Below, piece after piece: positions 1-10,512 of a stretch of DNA of 28,535 bases; positions within the stretch are counted from its first letter, which is position 1, and each line of letters starts with the position of its first letter. The stretch is from Byssothecium circinans (Eukaryota; Ascomycota; Dothideomycetes; Pleosporales; Massarinaceae), in contig ML976987.1 in the NCBI GenBank assembly GCA_010015675.1, forward strand, positions 23,362 through 51,896, read 5' to 3'. A program made the translations under genes and the position numbers. Under the pieces are notes generated by a model. That model saw nothing but the letters and a program-made list of their open reading frames with translations. It made no database searches and was not told where the DNA came from.

Positions 1-46
1 TGTATGTATGTATGTATGTATGTATGTATGTATGTATGTATGTATG
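1..46. repeat. TGTA tetranucleotide microsatellite
   Basis: About eleven uninterrupted TGTA units run from the first base and break down into TGTG/TTTG. The array probably continues beyond the left edge, so its full length is unknown. Confidence 0.95.
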
Positions 47-1127
47 TGTTTGTTTGCACGCGTGCTATTGCTGTGTTATAGCCATGTGATGTTTCTTTGC
101 GGGACTTGGTACTTCCTCTGTCGTTGTATACGAACGTCAAACGCGTTAAGCAAGAATTAATACTTGTTAAATAGGGTATTTCCTACCCCTTCCTTCATAT
201 AGGTATCATATAAATCTAGGTTTTAACACTGTTCACTACGACTCCACCTTCTCGTCACCATCCCATCCAACGTCCTCTGGCCAGCCTCCCTCTTACGCCG
301 CACCTTCTTCCCCGTCGGTAGACGTAGTGAGGATCCCAGGACCAAACGGGATATAGACATGATAGTAAGCGGTCGAGGGCGGCTTTGGAGGGCGGGAGAG
401 CCACGAAGTCTTACCTAGGTCAGTTCTAAACCAATATACAACTCCCGGTTTTTATTATTACTATTTACAGAAAAATGCCTATCGCTTGAATGGTAAGGAT
501 TGCACAAAGGACCTCCCTAGGAAATGGAATAGAGATCGGGAAGAATGATAAATGAAATACCTTATGCTTGAAGAAAGAATGGAGAGCTGTTGTACTGTAG
601 AATGCATGCATACGGTTATAGATCTGCTGGCTGGGGCTTCGTCTCTCGCTGATCTGGACCGAAGTATGGCATACCAATCATCCATCGTCTTTGATTTCGG
701 AGTTGGTGAAGACGCCTGCACGTGCGATACCATGGTATTTCTCATCGGGTCCAATCGAAACTTTGAGGCGTTTACTATTCTCCGTTTCCGTCGGTGAGGT
801 CCACATGTTGTAGTGTTCAGCCGTGTCCGTAGTATAGGTCTTAGCCTTCCGCTCTGAGTCTGAGTTGGAGGTATAGATAGATAGCATAGAATAAACAGTA
901 AGATATAGTAGTGTAGCGCGATAGTGCATATATAGGGCGGCAAGAAGAAACTTCGCAAATTGATTCAGACACTAGGCATTGGAATGGAATGGAATTATCG
1001 GATAATTTAAGAGTGAATCTAGAGGACGTAGAATTCAAGTATTGGGACGAAGCTAAATATGCAGGTTCAGCCCGTTCATGATGCGGGGTTGTATTCGATA
1101 GAACCTTCAGGGCCCGGGTATCTAGAA
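47..1127. other. Spacer without a convincing gene
   Basis: This stretch lies downstream of the stop codon of the leucyl-tRNA synthetase gene. It holds several overlapping small open frames: a minus frame of about 160 codons at 479-958 and a plus frame of 81 codons at 552-797. None shows a recognisable domain or a splice pattern that would join it to anything. I saw no tRNA-like B box. It most likely contains the 3' UTR of the synthetase and ordinary spacer. Confidence 0.6.
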
Positions 1128-4100
1128 CTATAGATTTGTAAAGTCGAAAGAAGGCGATCCCGGCTCCGCAGCACCAGCAACCTTCGGCAATACCTCCACC
1201 CTTTCCTCCCCCTTGCCTTTGATCCTAGCGCCCACTGTACCTCCGTCCCGCACGACTACAATATCCACCTCTTTCAACTTTGGCATTGTAGCCGTTAACC
1301 CCAGAGCCAACTCTCTCAGAACCTTAACCTCATCAAACGCAAGCTTCCTCTCCAAGACATTGGCTTTCGATTCGCCAGACCCCAATCTCTGGTTTAGACG
1401 TTGAATGAATGGCATTGCCCTTTTCATCTCCGCTTTATCCACTTTCTTGCTCACCGCCTTCACGTCCAGGGTAACGCCGTCGAACATCTCCCGGACGAGG
1501 TCGATGTACTTTGCCTGCCAGGCTGGCCATGACGTGGCAACGAATATGGTTAACCGCTTGGCTTGTTTCGGATCGTGACGAACCTCCTTACCTTTTGCAA
1601 GGCGTTTCTGCTGCGTGCTATCCGCCGCGCTGATAGAAGCCAAGGTTGAGCGAATGTAATTCGACGTCGCGGTCAGGGAGGGGTTGGGTTCTTCGATTTG
1701 GGGGAAAGCGGCGGTTTGAATGGTCGAGCCCTGTAGAAGTGAGTCGTTAGTTTAAAGGTTTACGGAGCATCGGTGAACTGAATGGTGGCATGCCCAGGGA
1801 CTTGGAGCCGGATTCACATACCTTCTTCAAAACCTCCCTCCAAATATGGTCTGCCCAGTGTGGGGCGATGACACAGATCATAAGGGCTTGAAGTTCAACG
1901 TAGCGGCGTACACAGTCGTGATGCATGCCAATGGTGGCCGAAGAAGTGTATACGCGGTAGCTGTCGCGTGCTGCCATGAAGTCATAGAATCCCGATTTGA
2001 GGGCTGCTTTGTAATTTGTGCTGATGGAACGTTAGTTACCGCATATCAAACGAGGTGGTACAGACTGACGCTTCGAACTGGTGCACTGTTTCTCGCACAA
2101 GGATACCCAGTTCGTTCTCGAAGAGCTCATCCCAAAAGAGCTTTTCCCCTGTCCGTTGGAAGATGTCGCTGTTTCTTACTCGCTCTGTCTTCCAAACCGA
2201 CGCGAAGGTTTCACCTTCCTTGAGAATGCGCACTCCTGTTATTACATCCTCTGTCCACTTCCGGAGCTCGAAAAGTTTGAGAACGATTGCGTTCGCGACG
2301 GTTTCCTCGAAATTCGCATCTTCAATACCGTCGCCTCCATCTGCAATGGCAATCCTAGTAGCATCTGCCCCAAACTTCTGAATCGCACTGTCCAGGGTAA
2401 GGAAATTCCCAGAGCTTTTGCTCATCTTCTTTCCATTCAAGATGACGTGTCCGTTGACTCTGATGCCCTTGGGTAGATACTGAGGTGAAGATTTACCCCA
2501 TATAGCTTGATGGATGTAGAGGAAAAACACCAAATGATTGGTTATGAGGTCCTTCCCGCTGACACGGACGTCTAGCGGATACCAGTAAGTGAATTCTCTT
2601 CTCATGGCCTCCAGAACATCTCTGCCTATATCGGTGGTGATGACGTCGTCTTGAAGGGCAAAAATGTAATCCCATACTTCATCAGTCATTTGCGACGCTT
2701 CAATGTTGCCGATACCGGGTTCTGTGCCGAATATGTTGGAGTGCAGATAGTGGGCGATTGTGTAGTATGCCATGTAGATCGTGGAGTCCGACAAACCCTC
2801 CACCAATTCAGAGGTGTCCCAAGGTAGCTTTGTACCGAGCCCATATTGTCGAGTGACACACCATTGTGTTAACCAGCCCAAGGTTTGCTCGATAGCATGC
2901 TTCGTCGCAGGAGAGAAGCTGTTGAAGTTTTGCCCATCCTCACCCCGAACATGTCCTAGGACATCATCCCTCCATGCTTCATCTCCAGGTCCATAGGTCA
3001 AGAACCATTGGTCTAAGTATGCCGCAACGCATTCGTCACCAGATCGCGATATCGCTAAGCCGTCAGGCTCGCAGTATATCATCGCGTCGTTGGCGTCAAG
3101 TAGATGTTGCCGAACAAGGGGTTTGGCGTCCTGAACTGACCTTCCGGCAAACTCGCCGACAATCATCTTTCCCTGATAAAAGCCTATTTTGTAGGCTTGT
3201 TCTTTTGCCTCCGCGAGTTGTTGAACGGATTTCGGAGAGTTGATTTTCATGTTCTTGACTAATGTAGGAGCTATCAAGCTACCAAAACCAGGTGTTTCGA
3301 TGATGGGCAAAATGTCAAGGGGAACCCATTCCGAGAGGATTCCGTAAAATTCCGGCTTCTTAGACAGCTCCATGGTCATGGCATAATCATCTGGGCTGTC
3401 CGATGGCACAGAAGTTACTACGCCAGTCCCCTTTGCTTCTTGAATTGTGTCCATGGGAACCACATAGACATCCTGTAGTTGGCTCAACGGGGCATTAACT
3501 ATAGATCCAACCACATCAGATCCATTAAGCTCCGCCACCTTTAAGAAACTTCCCCATTCAGGTAAAATACCCTGGAAGGCCATGTTGCGAGCAGCTCTGG
3601 TAGTGATAAAGAAGAAGTCCTTATCTGAGACGCGGAAGATGCCGTAGGCAATCTTTGGGGAGACGAAAAGGTTCGTTTGGCCGTACATTGTTTCGGGACG
3701 GAGAGTCGCTGGCACCATGAACACGTTCGCATTTCTGGGAAGTTTGTCTGATAGGATCTGCTGTGCTTTTTCGGTCCACTGCTTCACCTTGCACTTGAGA
3801 GCGATGTATTCTTGGACTCGAACAATCTCTCCTTCAGCCCGGTCATGGTCCAGACAGGGTTGCCGGTCCTTCGGTGAATATATGGAGTATCGCTTTCCGA
3901 ACTGAATCTTCCCACCCTCTTTTAGTCGTCTCATCTGCCATTGGACGAATGAATCATAGTAAGGATTGGCATCAGTGGTGATGAAGCTACGCCTCCAATC
4001 AATCCCACAGCCCAACCCACGGAGGTGTTCCTGCCACAATTGTGGGAAAACATGTAGCCAGTGTTGAGCATCGGCGAATCTGTGTATCTCGGTTCGAGGT

Positions 4101-4903
4101 ATGCCTAAGGACAGCATAACCTGGAATTGGTACTTCGTCTTGATGGTCTTCAGTGCAGCCTTTCCTGTGTCAGGAGGTCAGCGTTGTTCAGCGTTGCCCC
4201 CAAGTCAAGATTTATGGCACATTCTTACCTTTGCGAACATTGGTAAACTTCGTGATATCTTCTTTCACCTGAGTTTGTTCCTGAACGGGAAGCGGGCCTG
4301 CATCGATGCCGTCTTCATTGTAGGCCTCGAAATTTTTGCCAAAGAGTTCGATTTCGTGGACGAGTTTATCCGCACACGCTTTGATAGGCATGCCAGTGGC
4401 GTGATAACCTTGAGGGTATAAAGTTCGCTTCCCTTGTGCCCGCGCAACACGACTCGCAAACTCTATTTTCGACACGGTGAAGGCATGGCCTAGGTGGGGG
4501 GAGCCGTTAACGTACCTAGACGGGTTAGCGTGTAACTAATTGAGTGAGTAGAGCGAGTTACGGATACGCCATAGTACCTTGCAAAATTAGCTGAAATCTG
4601 TGCCAAACTAACTCGAACGCTTACCGAAGAACTTGGGGACTTTGGCTCTCAGCTCTCCGTCGGTGACAGACCCCATGGGATATTGCGCACATGGCGGCGC
4701 GTCAGCCTCAAAAACCCTCTCCTCATGCCAGATCTTTTGATACTTTTTCTCAACGACTCGCAGTGCGTCTCTTTTCTCAGTCTGCAGTTCTTTGGTTAGC
4801 GGCTACCGAGAGACAAGGGAAATGAAACACGAACATTTTCGATCTTCATCGTGCTGTGAGAGCCATGATTCGGGTCCATGGCCTTGATATCTGGTTCAGG
4901 CAT
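1128..4903 (-). CDS. CDC60: Cytosolic leucyl-tRNA synthetase
   Basis: It charges tRNA-Leu with leucine in the cytosol. Seven exons on the minus strand: 4903-4835, 4781-4625, 4577-4562, 4515-4229, 4164-2070, 2020-1822 and 1730-1128, giving 1141 residues, a usual size for fungal cytosolic LeuRS. Class I signatures are visible: HLGH at about residues 88-91 (HIGH motif) and [10 protein letters not shown] at about 755 (KMSKS loop). The CP1 editing domain lies between them, with TLRPETMYG near 330 and the SPDDYA aspartate region near 433. The anticodon-binding part contains [18 protein letters not shown], and a roughly 200-residue C-terminal extension follows, as in archaeal/eukaryotic enzymes. The start [10 protein letters not shown] is the only ATG in the open frame before KIENTEKRD, the usual conserved N-terminus. 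The third exon is only 16 nt. Two upstream TGAGTCA sites suggest general amino acid control. Identity is essentially certain; individual splice sites are inferred. Confidence 0.95.
4562..4577 (-). other. 16-nt microexon of leucyl-tRNA synthetase
   Basis: This exon is flanked by introns of 47 nt (4578-4624) and 46 nt (4516-4561). It starts after TTTTGCAAG and ends before GTAACTCG. Joining exon 2 (ends TTCTTCG), these 16 nt and exon 4 (starts GTACGTTAAC) restores the frame and encodes [19 protein letters not shown], the conserved block leading into the HIGH motif. Joining exon 2 directly to exon 4 puts exon 4 out of frame. Confidence 0.85.
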
Positions 4904-4955
4904 GTCAGGGTCAGGCGTGTGGGGCTGTAGTTGCGCTGCTAGCTGGAGGTACTGT

Positions 4956-5017
4956 ACATATATGGCATGAAGGAACCGTCTGAGTCACATATATGGCATG
5001 AAGAAATCGTCTGAGTC
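4956..5017. repeat. 31-bp tandem duplication upstream of LeuRS
   Basis: Copies at 4956-4986 and 4987-5017 are identical except for two transitions. Each contains ACATATATGGCATGAAG and ends in a TGAGTC that is completed by the next base A. On the minus strand each copy supplies an ATGCCATATATG, giving short upstream reading frames (five and ten codons counting stops) if transcribed. Confidence 0.9.
4981..4987. promoter_or_regulatory. Gcn4/CPC1-type site TGAGTCA (proximal)
   Basis: This is a perfect match to the palindromic bZIP site TGA(C/G)TCA of general amino acid (cross-pathway) control. It lies 78 bp upstream of the synthetase start codon, within the 31-bp duplication. The function is inferred from the known control of aminoacyl-tRNA synthetase genes by Gcn4/CPC1. 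Confidence 0.6.
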
Positions 5018-5018
5018 A
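5012..5018. promoter_or_regulatory. Gcn4/CPC1-type site TGAGTCA (distal)
   Basis: Second perfect TGAGTCA, exactly 31 bp from the first because the element was tandemly duplicated. It lies about 109 bp upstream of the LeuRS start and about 690 bp from the divergent glycogenin start. Confidence 0.6.
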
Positions 5019-5709
5019 TTGTTGGTAGAACGTCGGAGGCGTCGGAGAATCGGAGGTCGGAGGTCGGAGGCGCAGCAAGGTTTGGTGTAAGCTATTACTA
5101 TAAGGCACTATAGAGTAGTGAAGTGTAAGGACTAATATGGTTTAGGTCATACATGTAGGATTGAATCACAAAGAAACTCGTGACCGCGGCTTATTTAACG
5201 GGCCTTTCACCGTTGCGGGCGCACTAGTCCCTCATTAGGCAAGGCTCTGTTTGTAGTCCCCAAGCTCCTTCCGCTTCTCGTGGCGCGTGCTACCCTTGTA
5301 GCGCGAGCAAAGCTCAAGTGCTCAGTGCTCAGTGCTCACCCGTCAAGCCGTCAAGTTTCAACCCACGACCCTCGATAATATCTATCTAATCTGCTTGCGC
5401 ATCAACGCATCCTTCACCGCGCTAGCCGCAATTGAAAAGCTCGTAAAATGCCTTCGCTCTGAGCGCATCGAGCTTCTGCACAATACTCCTGCATACTGTA
5501 TAGCTCGGTCCAGCCATCGCCGCGGCTTCACATCATACGTTGTTTAGACTGCGGGGAAGCTGCCGGCGGCTGGAATCAACACTAACATCGCCCACCGTCA
5601 CCTGCCACACGGCACACGGCACACGGCACACGGCACACGCCAATTGAGCAGGCAATTGCTCTCAACACCCAGAGCTCCTTTCCCCTCATTTCGTCCAGCC
5701 GTCGTCAAC
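5019..5709. other. Divergent intergenic region, LeuRS/glycogenin
   Basis: It holds a purine-rich CGGAGGT-type repetitive stretch at about 5031-5072, a TGCTCAG direct repeat near 5316-5336, and four CACACGG heptamers plus a partial copy at 5606-5639. A 71-codon open frame at 5332-5547 has no recognisable content. The region must contain the glycogenin promoter and the distal part of the LeuRS promoter. Confidence 0.6.
5606..5639. repeat. CACACGG heptamer tandem repeat
   Basis: Four perfect CACACGG units and a partial fifth copy, about 70 bp before the glycogenin start codon and so probably in its 5' UTR or core promoter. Confidence 0.9.
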
Positions 5710-8501
5710 ATGGCGAGGCCGCTCGAGGATGTGTATTGCACGGTAAGTCCTCGAGGATGGCAATGTTGCACAAGCACGCGAGCTAACTGCCCTGCAGCTT
5801 CTTATGAGCGACTCCTACCTCCCTGGTACGTATGTCCACCTTCAACCTACAATTCGACCCAACGAGCTCCAGAGAAGACATTGCAGACGGTATAAGAGCT
5901 AATACTGGTATAGGAGCTACGGTTCTTGCCCATTCCCTCCGCGATGGAGGCACCAAGAAGAAACTCGCCGCTGTGGTGACGCTCGACACCCTGTCTGCAG
6001 ACACCATTACCGAACTCAAGTTGCTGTACGACTACCTCATCCCCGTCGAGCGCATACGGAACCCCAATCCTGCGAATCTTTTTCTCATGGGTCGACCAGA
6101 CCTCCTCTACGCATTCACCAAGATTGCGCTCTGGCGACAGACGCGATTCCGAAAGATTGTATACCTCGACGCCGATGTAGTGGCTCTCCGGAACCTGGAC
6201 GAACTGTTTGACATTGATGCGCCATTTGCTGCTGCGCCGGATATTGGTTGGCCGGATGCATTCAACACCGGTGTGATGGTCATATCTCCGGACATGGGCG
6301 AGTACTGGGCACTTCAGACCATGGCAGCAGCAGGCGACAGCTTCGATGGCGCTGACCAAGGCCTGCTGAACCAATACTTTGAACACAAGGACTGGCACCG
6401 TCTAAGGTTCACCTACAATTGCACCCCGAATGCGCAATACCAGTGGGAGCCTGCGTACCGATATTACAAGCGAGATATCAGCGCCGTGCATTTCATCGGC
6501 AAAGATAAGCCATGGAGAACGGGTCGCACTGGGCCTGGTGGCTTTGGTGTATACAACGAACTTCTGGCTCGGTGGTGGGCCGTCTATGACAGGCATCTCA
6601 AGCAAGCCTCGGCTCCGCCAACTTCTCAGTCAGCGATGGAATCTGGGCGCCGCTCTTTGACCGCTGTTCAACAGCATGTGCAGGGTGAGACAACGAATGC
6701 TGATTTTGGCACTGCATCTACCCCGCACATCACTGTTCCTGAGACTGTTACTGAGCCTGAAGCCCCTGACGTGTCCACTGAAGCCCCTGCCGTGCCCACG
6801 GAAGCTCCCCTGTCCGAACCCGGTGAAGTGGTGGAGAATATTAACCAAGGTGTAATAGAGCCAACGCCGACTGTCGAGCAACGGCGGTTCTCTGCTCCAC
6901 AGATGGAATGGGATGCGACAAAGTAAGTTCTGTACACAAGAGTCACACAACATAGCTCACATGAACAGGTCCGAACCGCCAACAGATGCAAAGCCAGAAG
7001 CTGCAAACTTCCCTACCGAGACCTATGTCTTCAGCGACAGCCACCAGCTTTTCACCGCGCCCAAGTCATATCCCGAACCTCCGAAGGATATGTGGTACAA
7101 AGTTCCTGAAGAGAAGCCGCAGCCATCGGAGAAGCCCAAGCCGATATTCCCCTGGGAGCAGCAGACCAATCGACCAAAGCCGACACGAGTGTTTGCAGAA
7201 GATCTACCACCTGAGCCTGTGCCCGAGCCGGAACCCGAACCCGTAACATTGCCAACGCACACTTTCTCGACTGTGCATTATGAGCAGCCGGTTGAAGCAG
7301 TCACAGCGCCTGGACTAAGCAGTCCGAACCGCGTTTCTTCACCGAAGTCTGCTGACGAGTCGTGGCAGGCGTTCCAGGAGAGTAATACTAATGCTTGGGA
7401 CAGCGTGCCAGGGATCGATACCTATGTTCGTGCAATTTTCGAAAACCAGACTCGGCGCGGTCAGACGCAAGTCTTGCACCAGGCAACTGGCTCGGAAGAG
7501 ATCACATCTCCTCCCATCAATCGCAGGGCTCGGCGCGAGAGCCTGATCCTTACCGATTTTCCGTCTGCATTGGAACGACCGAGTCTTCCTGTAACTCCCG
7601 CTCCTATTCGGAGGCCGACCTTTTGGGGTGAAGAGAGGGATGAGCAAAGAGACCTTCCAGCAGCTGAAGGTGTCCCGTCTCAGGCTGAATGGGTATGTCC
7701 ATCCTGCGGCTTTTCATCTTTTAGCGCGTCAGATTTTCATCGCCGTCGTCCTGTACCGGCCTCCTCTATTGATAATTCCCGTCCTCCCATGATCGCACCG
7801 CCTGCCCCGTCTGTTCCCAAGCAAGATGCTGCGAAGCCGCCGCCGATATCACAACCTCAGAAGCAGATAATCAAGAAACCCCAACCGTCTGCGCCGACCC
7901 CCAAAACGCCCCAGCCTCGCAGTGGTGTTAGCCCCCGAGGCGCACCTCTAGCATCTTTGACCGACCCTGCGTTTATTGCAGCACCATCTACGCACGCTTC
8001 AACGTCAGCACCTGCGACATCTGCCTCTGCAATATCCGGCGTTACTGCGTCTGTAGCATAATTTTGCACCTTTACATGTTTTATCGACCGTACTCGCATG
8101 GCAAAGGCTGACTTTGACTGCGCGTCAAGGACCCCGAAGAGAAGCTCGAACAGCTCCGTCGCTCCTCACTCCTCGAATTAGAACACCTCAAATCCCCAAA
8201 CCATCCGCAGCCTCCTCTCCGACGCCTACCAGAGCACTCTGTCCCCACGCCGGAAGAGAAATCGAAGAGTTCGCCGCCTAAGCTCGAGCAATTAGACGAT
8301 AAACAAACCGCGACAACCAATACGAACCAGGATACGGCAGCGACAGCATCAGCTCAAGCCACGACCGAGAAGCCAATGTTCAAATTGCCGGACTTTGGCG
8401 CGGACGGTGCCAATGACGCGAAAGAAGACTCGCCGCCTAAGGAGGACATATTGAGTCCTTCGCAGAAGCCGAAGCCGAACCCTCTTGCTGCTTTATCATA
8501 G
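5710..8501 (+). CDS. GLG1: Glycogenin (self-glucosylating GT8 initiator of glycogen)
   Basis: It primes glycogen by attaching glucose from UDP-glucose to its own tyrosines. Exons 5710-5742, 5798-5825, 5914-6922, 6969-7692 and 8130-8501 encode 721 residues. The start MARPLEDVYCTLLMSDSYLPG is assembled from two tiny exons and is the usual fungal glycogenin N-terminus. The GT8 domain fills about residues 8-260. It has the metal-binding DAD at 106-108 (YLDADVV), the FNTGVMV and GADQGLLN blocks, the tyrosine-rich YNCTPNAQYQWEPAYRYY, and VHFIGKDKPW. A long Pro/Glu-rich, probably disordered region follows, with the fungal block YPEPPKDMWY and IFPWEQQ. The last exon gives DPEEKLEQLRR and, near the end, FKLPDFG, possibly a glycogen-synthase contact. 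The last intron is unusually long (437 nt) and open at its start: unspliced, translation would stop at 8061. Identity is firm; the 3' structure is less so. Confidence 0.92.
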
Positions 8502-9080
8502 TTTTTGGATTTTCCGTGCTGATTTCCCCCTGTACTCGCATCATTGCATATGAAAGTGATATCTTTTTGTCCTTGTTTGGTTCAGCCTGTGTATCTGCTG
8601 CATTTCTCTTAGTCTCATGTTCATGTATTACTAGCTTGATTTCATCTTGCATTAAGGTACTTGCTCTTATGGGTTTGGTCTGGAGGTCGCATGGTCGGGG
8701 TCGGGCTTTTTGGGTGGCGGGGGTGGGGGTGCGACAGGGTGGGACTGTATATATCTTTGGAACTTGATGTGCCGTGCCGTGCTTCGCGCTACATGTGGAT
8801 GTGGTCATGGGCAGGCACATGCAGCAGGATGGCGGTAAATCGCGTCTTTTACAGTAATATATATGGATGGATGGGTTTCGCGTTTACGTCGATCTCTGTT
8901 GTACAGTACTTGACGCGACCGTGACATTTGGTGGACTTGACTTGACTTGCTCTGCAGTAATGATAATATGGATATATGATATTCGGCGGAGATAACTGTT
9001 GTCTATACTTATTCATTTCGTTATTGGGGTTTGGGATATCTTGGAGAGAGAGAGAGAGTGGATTTGTCGTGGGATGTTTT

Positions 9081-9116
9081 ATTTTTATTTTTATTTTTAT
9101 TTTTATTTTTATTTTT
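9081..9116. repeat. ATTTTT hexamer repeat
   Basis: Six perfect ATTTTT units, preceded by TTTT. Confidence 0.95.
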
Positions 9117-9144
9117 CTGTTTCCTGCTTCCTGCGTTCATCTGC

Positions 9145-9174
9145 ATGGTATGGTATGGTATGGTATGGCATGGT
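9145..9174. repeat. ATGGT pentamer repeat
   Basis: Six pentamers: four ATGGT, one ATGGC and one ATGGT. Confidence 0.95.
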
Positions 9175-9267
9175 ACAAGCTAGCTAGCAAGACTATTATG
9201 ACTCGTTCAAAGGCGTCAAAGGGGTTGCAAAACTATTCTTCTCTCTCGAATGAGGAAAGCGGAAACG

Positions 9268-9297
9268 GAGATTGAGATTGAGATTGAGATTGAGATT
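9268..9297. repeat. GAGATT hexamer repeat
   Basis: Five perfect GAGATT units. Confidence 0.95.
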
Positions 9298-9966
9298 GGA
9301 ACTAAAAGGCTCCTTGGGTTATGTCAGGGCGGATAACTCGGCGGCTGGTTACCGTCTGCGTCTACTGAAGAAATTGACGTAAATATTTGGGGTATATATG
9401 TTGGAAGGTCGCGTACTACCATGGTACACAGGACTAGAGGATTCGATTTTCGGCTTTTTGGGCAATACGTGGATTGGATGGATATGCGAGGAACAGAGGG
9501 AGAATGCCTGCCTCGAGCGTAATGGACTTTTAACACTTGGACGATGGAACGGATGCTGAGGACTGGGCCTCCTCCTTGCATGTCTATTGTCCATGCGCTT
9601 GAGACAGCAACACACATGTGCAGTAACCTCGAAATTTAAGACGAAGCGTAACTACAATCGCATATCCTACACGTTAGTCGCATCGCGCTCTGTTTATCAC
9701 GCAAATTGGCGACCTGGGTTAGCAACAACTTGCCCGGGCTGCGAGCATTCGTGTCAAACAGTCACGGATCAACAGGAAAGAAAGCAGCAACGCGATCAGA
9801 GTCTGCCGTCGGCGATGCCAGGTTTGTTCGGCAAGTATGACATTCGTAGATATCTATCGAACGACTACCGCCCAGCCACCACGCTGAAAGTCCACTACAC
9901 TGATGGCAGGGAAGTATGCCTGACGGTACCCGTCTTCCATCTGGGTATTGTACCATGTCCAGGGCC

Positions 9967-10512
9967 CTAAGCAACAAGCTGAATAACACCACCAGCGTCC
10001 TTGATCTTCTTTTCAGCTTCCGCGCTGACGTACCGCGCCTGCACAACGACGGGGATGTTGATGCGACCCTTGCCTAGTAGTTTTGCATAGCCATGGTTGA
10101 GGAGGTTGATGACTGGAGCCGTGTTGGAAGACGTGTTTAGGTATTTCTCGCGCTGTTCGGCAGGAATGAGGGCTAGGAGCTATGCGAAGTCAAAACAGGG
10201 AAGTAATACTACGGGTAAGGATTCGGACTACCTTGTCGACGTTCACCACGGGCTTCCACTCGTGGTTGCGCTGCAGATGGAAGTGGCGCATTCCCACCTT
10301 GCCGAAGTACCCAGGATGATATTTGTCCAAGTTGGTTCGGTGATGGTGTTGACCTCCGGCAAGACCGCGCTGGGGGATGTCAGTGTCACCAGTCCATGGG
10401 CGTTGTTTTCGTTACTTACACCTCCGGGATGCTTGCGATGTTTGCCAACGCGTCCATATCCAGCACTGACATGGCCCCTGTGCTTCCTGGTGTTGCTCAA
10501 GCGAGTCGGCAT
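9967..10512 (-). CDS. RPL28: 60S ribosomal protein uL15 (L27a; yeast L28)
   Basis: Structural protein of the cytosolic large ribosomal subunit. Exons on the minus strand are 10512-10420, 10369-10232 and 10179-9967, encoding 147 residues; family members are 148-149. The protein begins [20 protein letters not shown] and continues with the very basic [38 protein letters not shown] and [13 protein letters not shown], ending in GGVIQLVA, all hallmarks of eukaryotic uL15. The introns are 50 nt (GTAAGT donor) and 52 nt, both phase 0. The first falls inside the glycine-rich loop between HPGG and RGLAGGQ. The start codon lies 184 bp from that of the divergent Dug1-like gene. Confidence 0.97.

Larger units (their letters stand above)
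8502..9966. other. Repeat-rich intergenic region between two 3' ends
   Basis: Glycogenin on the plus strand and ribosomal protein uL15 on the minus strand converge on this spacer. It contains a run of short tandem repeats at 9040-9300, listed separately. No gene is clear. A 51-codon frame at 9816-9969 looks protein-like but has no recognised family, and its stop codon coincides with that of uL15 on the other strand. Confidence 0.6.

Noticed and set aside
479..958. 160-codon minus frame in the left spacer
   Set aside because: Three minus-strand frames overlap here with similar openness, there are no domains, and no splice partner was found.
2055..2476. Plus-strand open frames over the LeuRS exon
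   Set aside because: They are shadows of the conserved minus-strand synthetase coding sequence.
7681..7725. Half of a RanBP2-type zinc finger (EWVCPSCG) in glycogenin
   Set aside because: The residues VCPSCG come from reading through the GTATGT donor of the last intron. The second cysteine pair is missing, and the spliced junction matches the family better.
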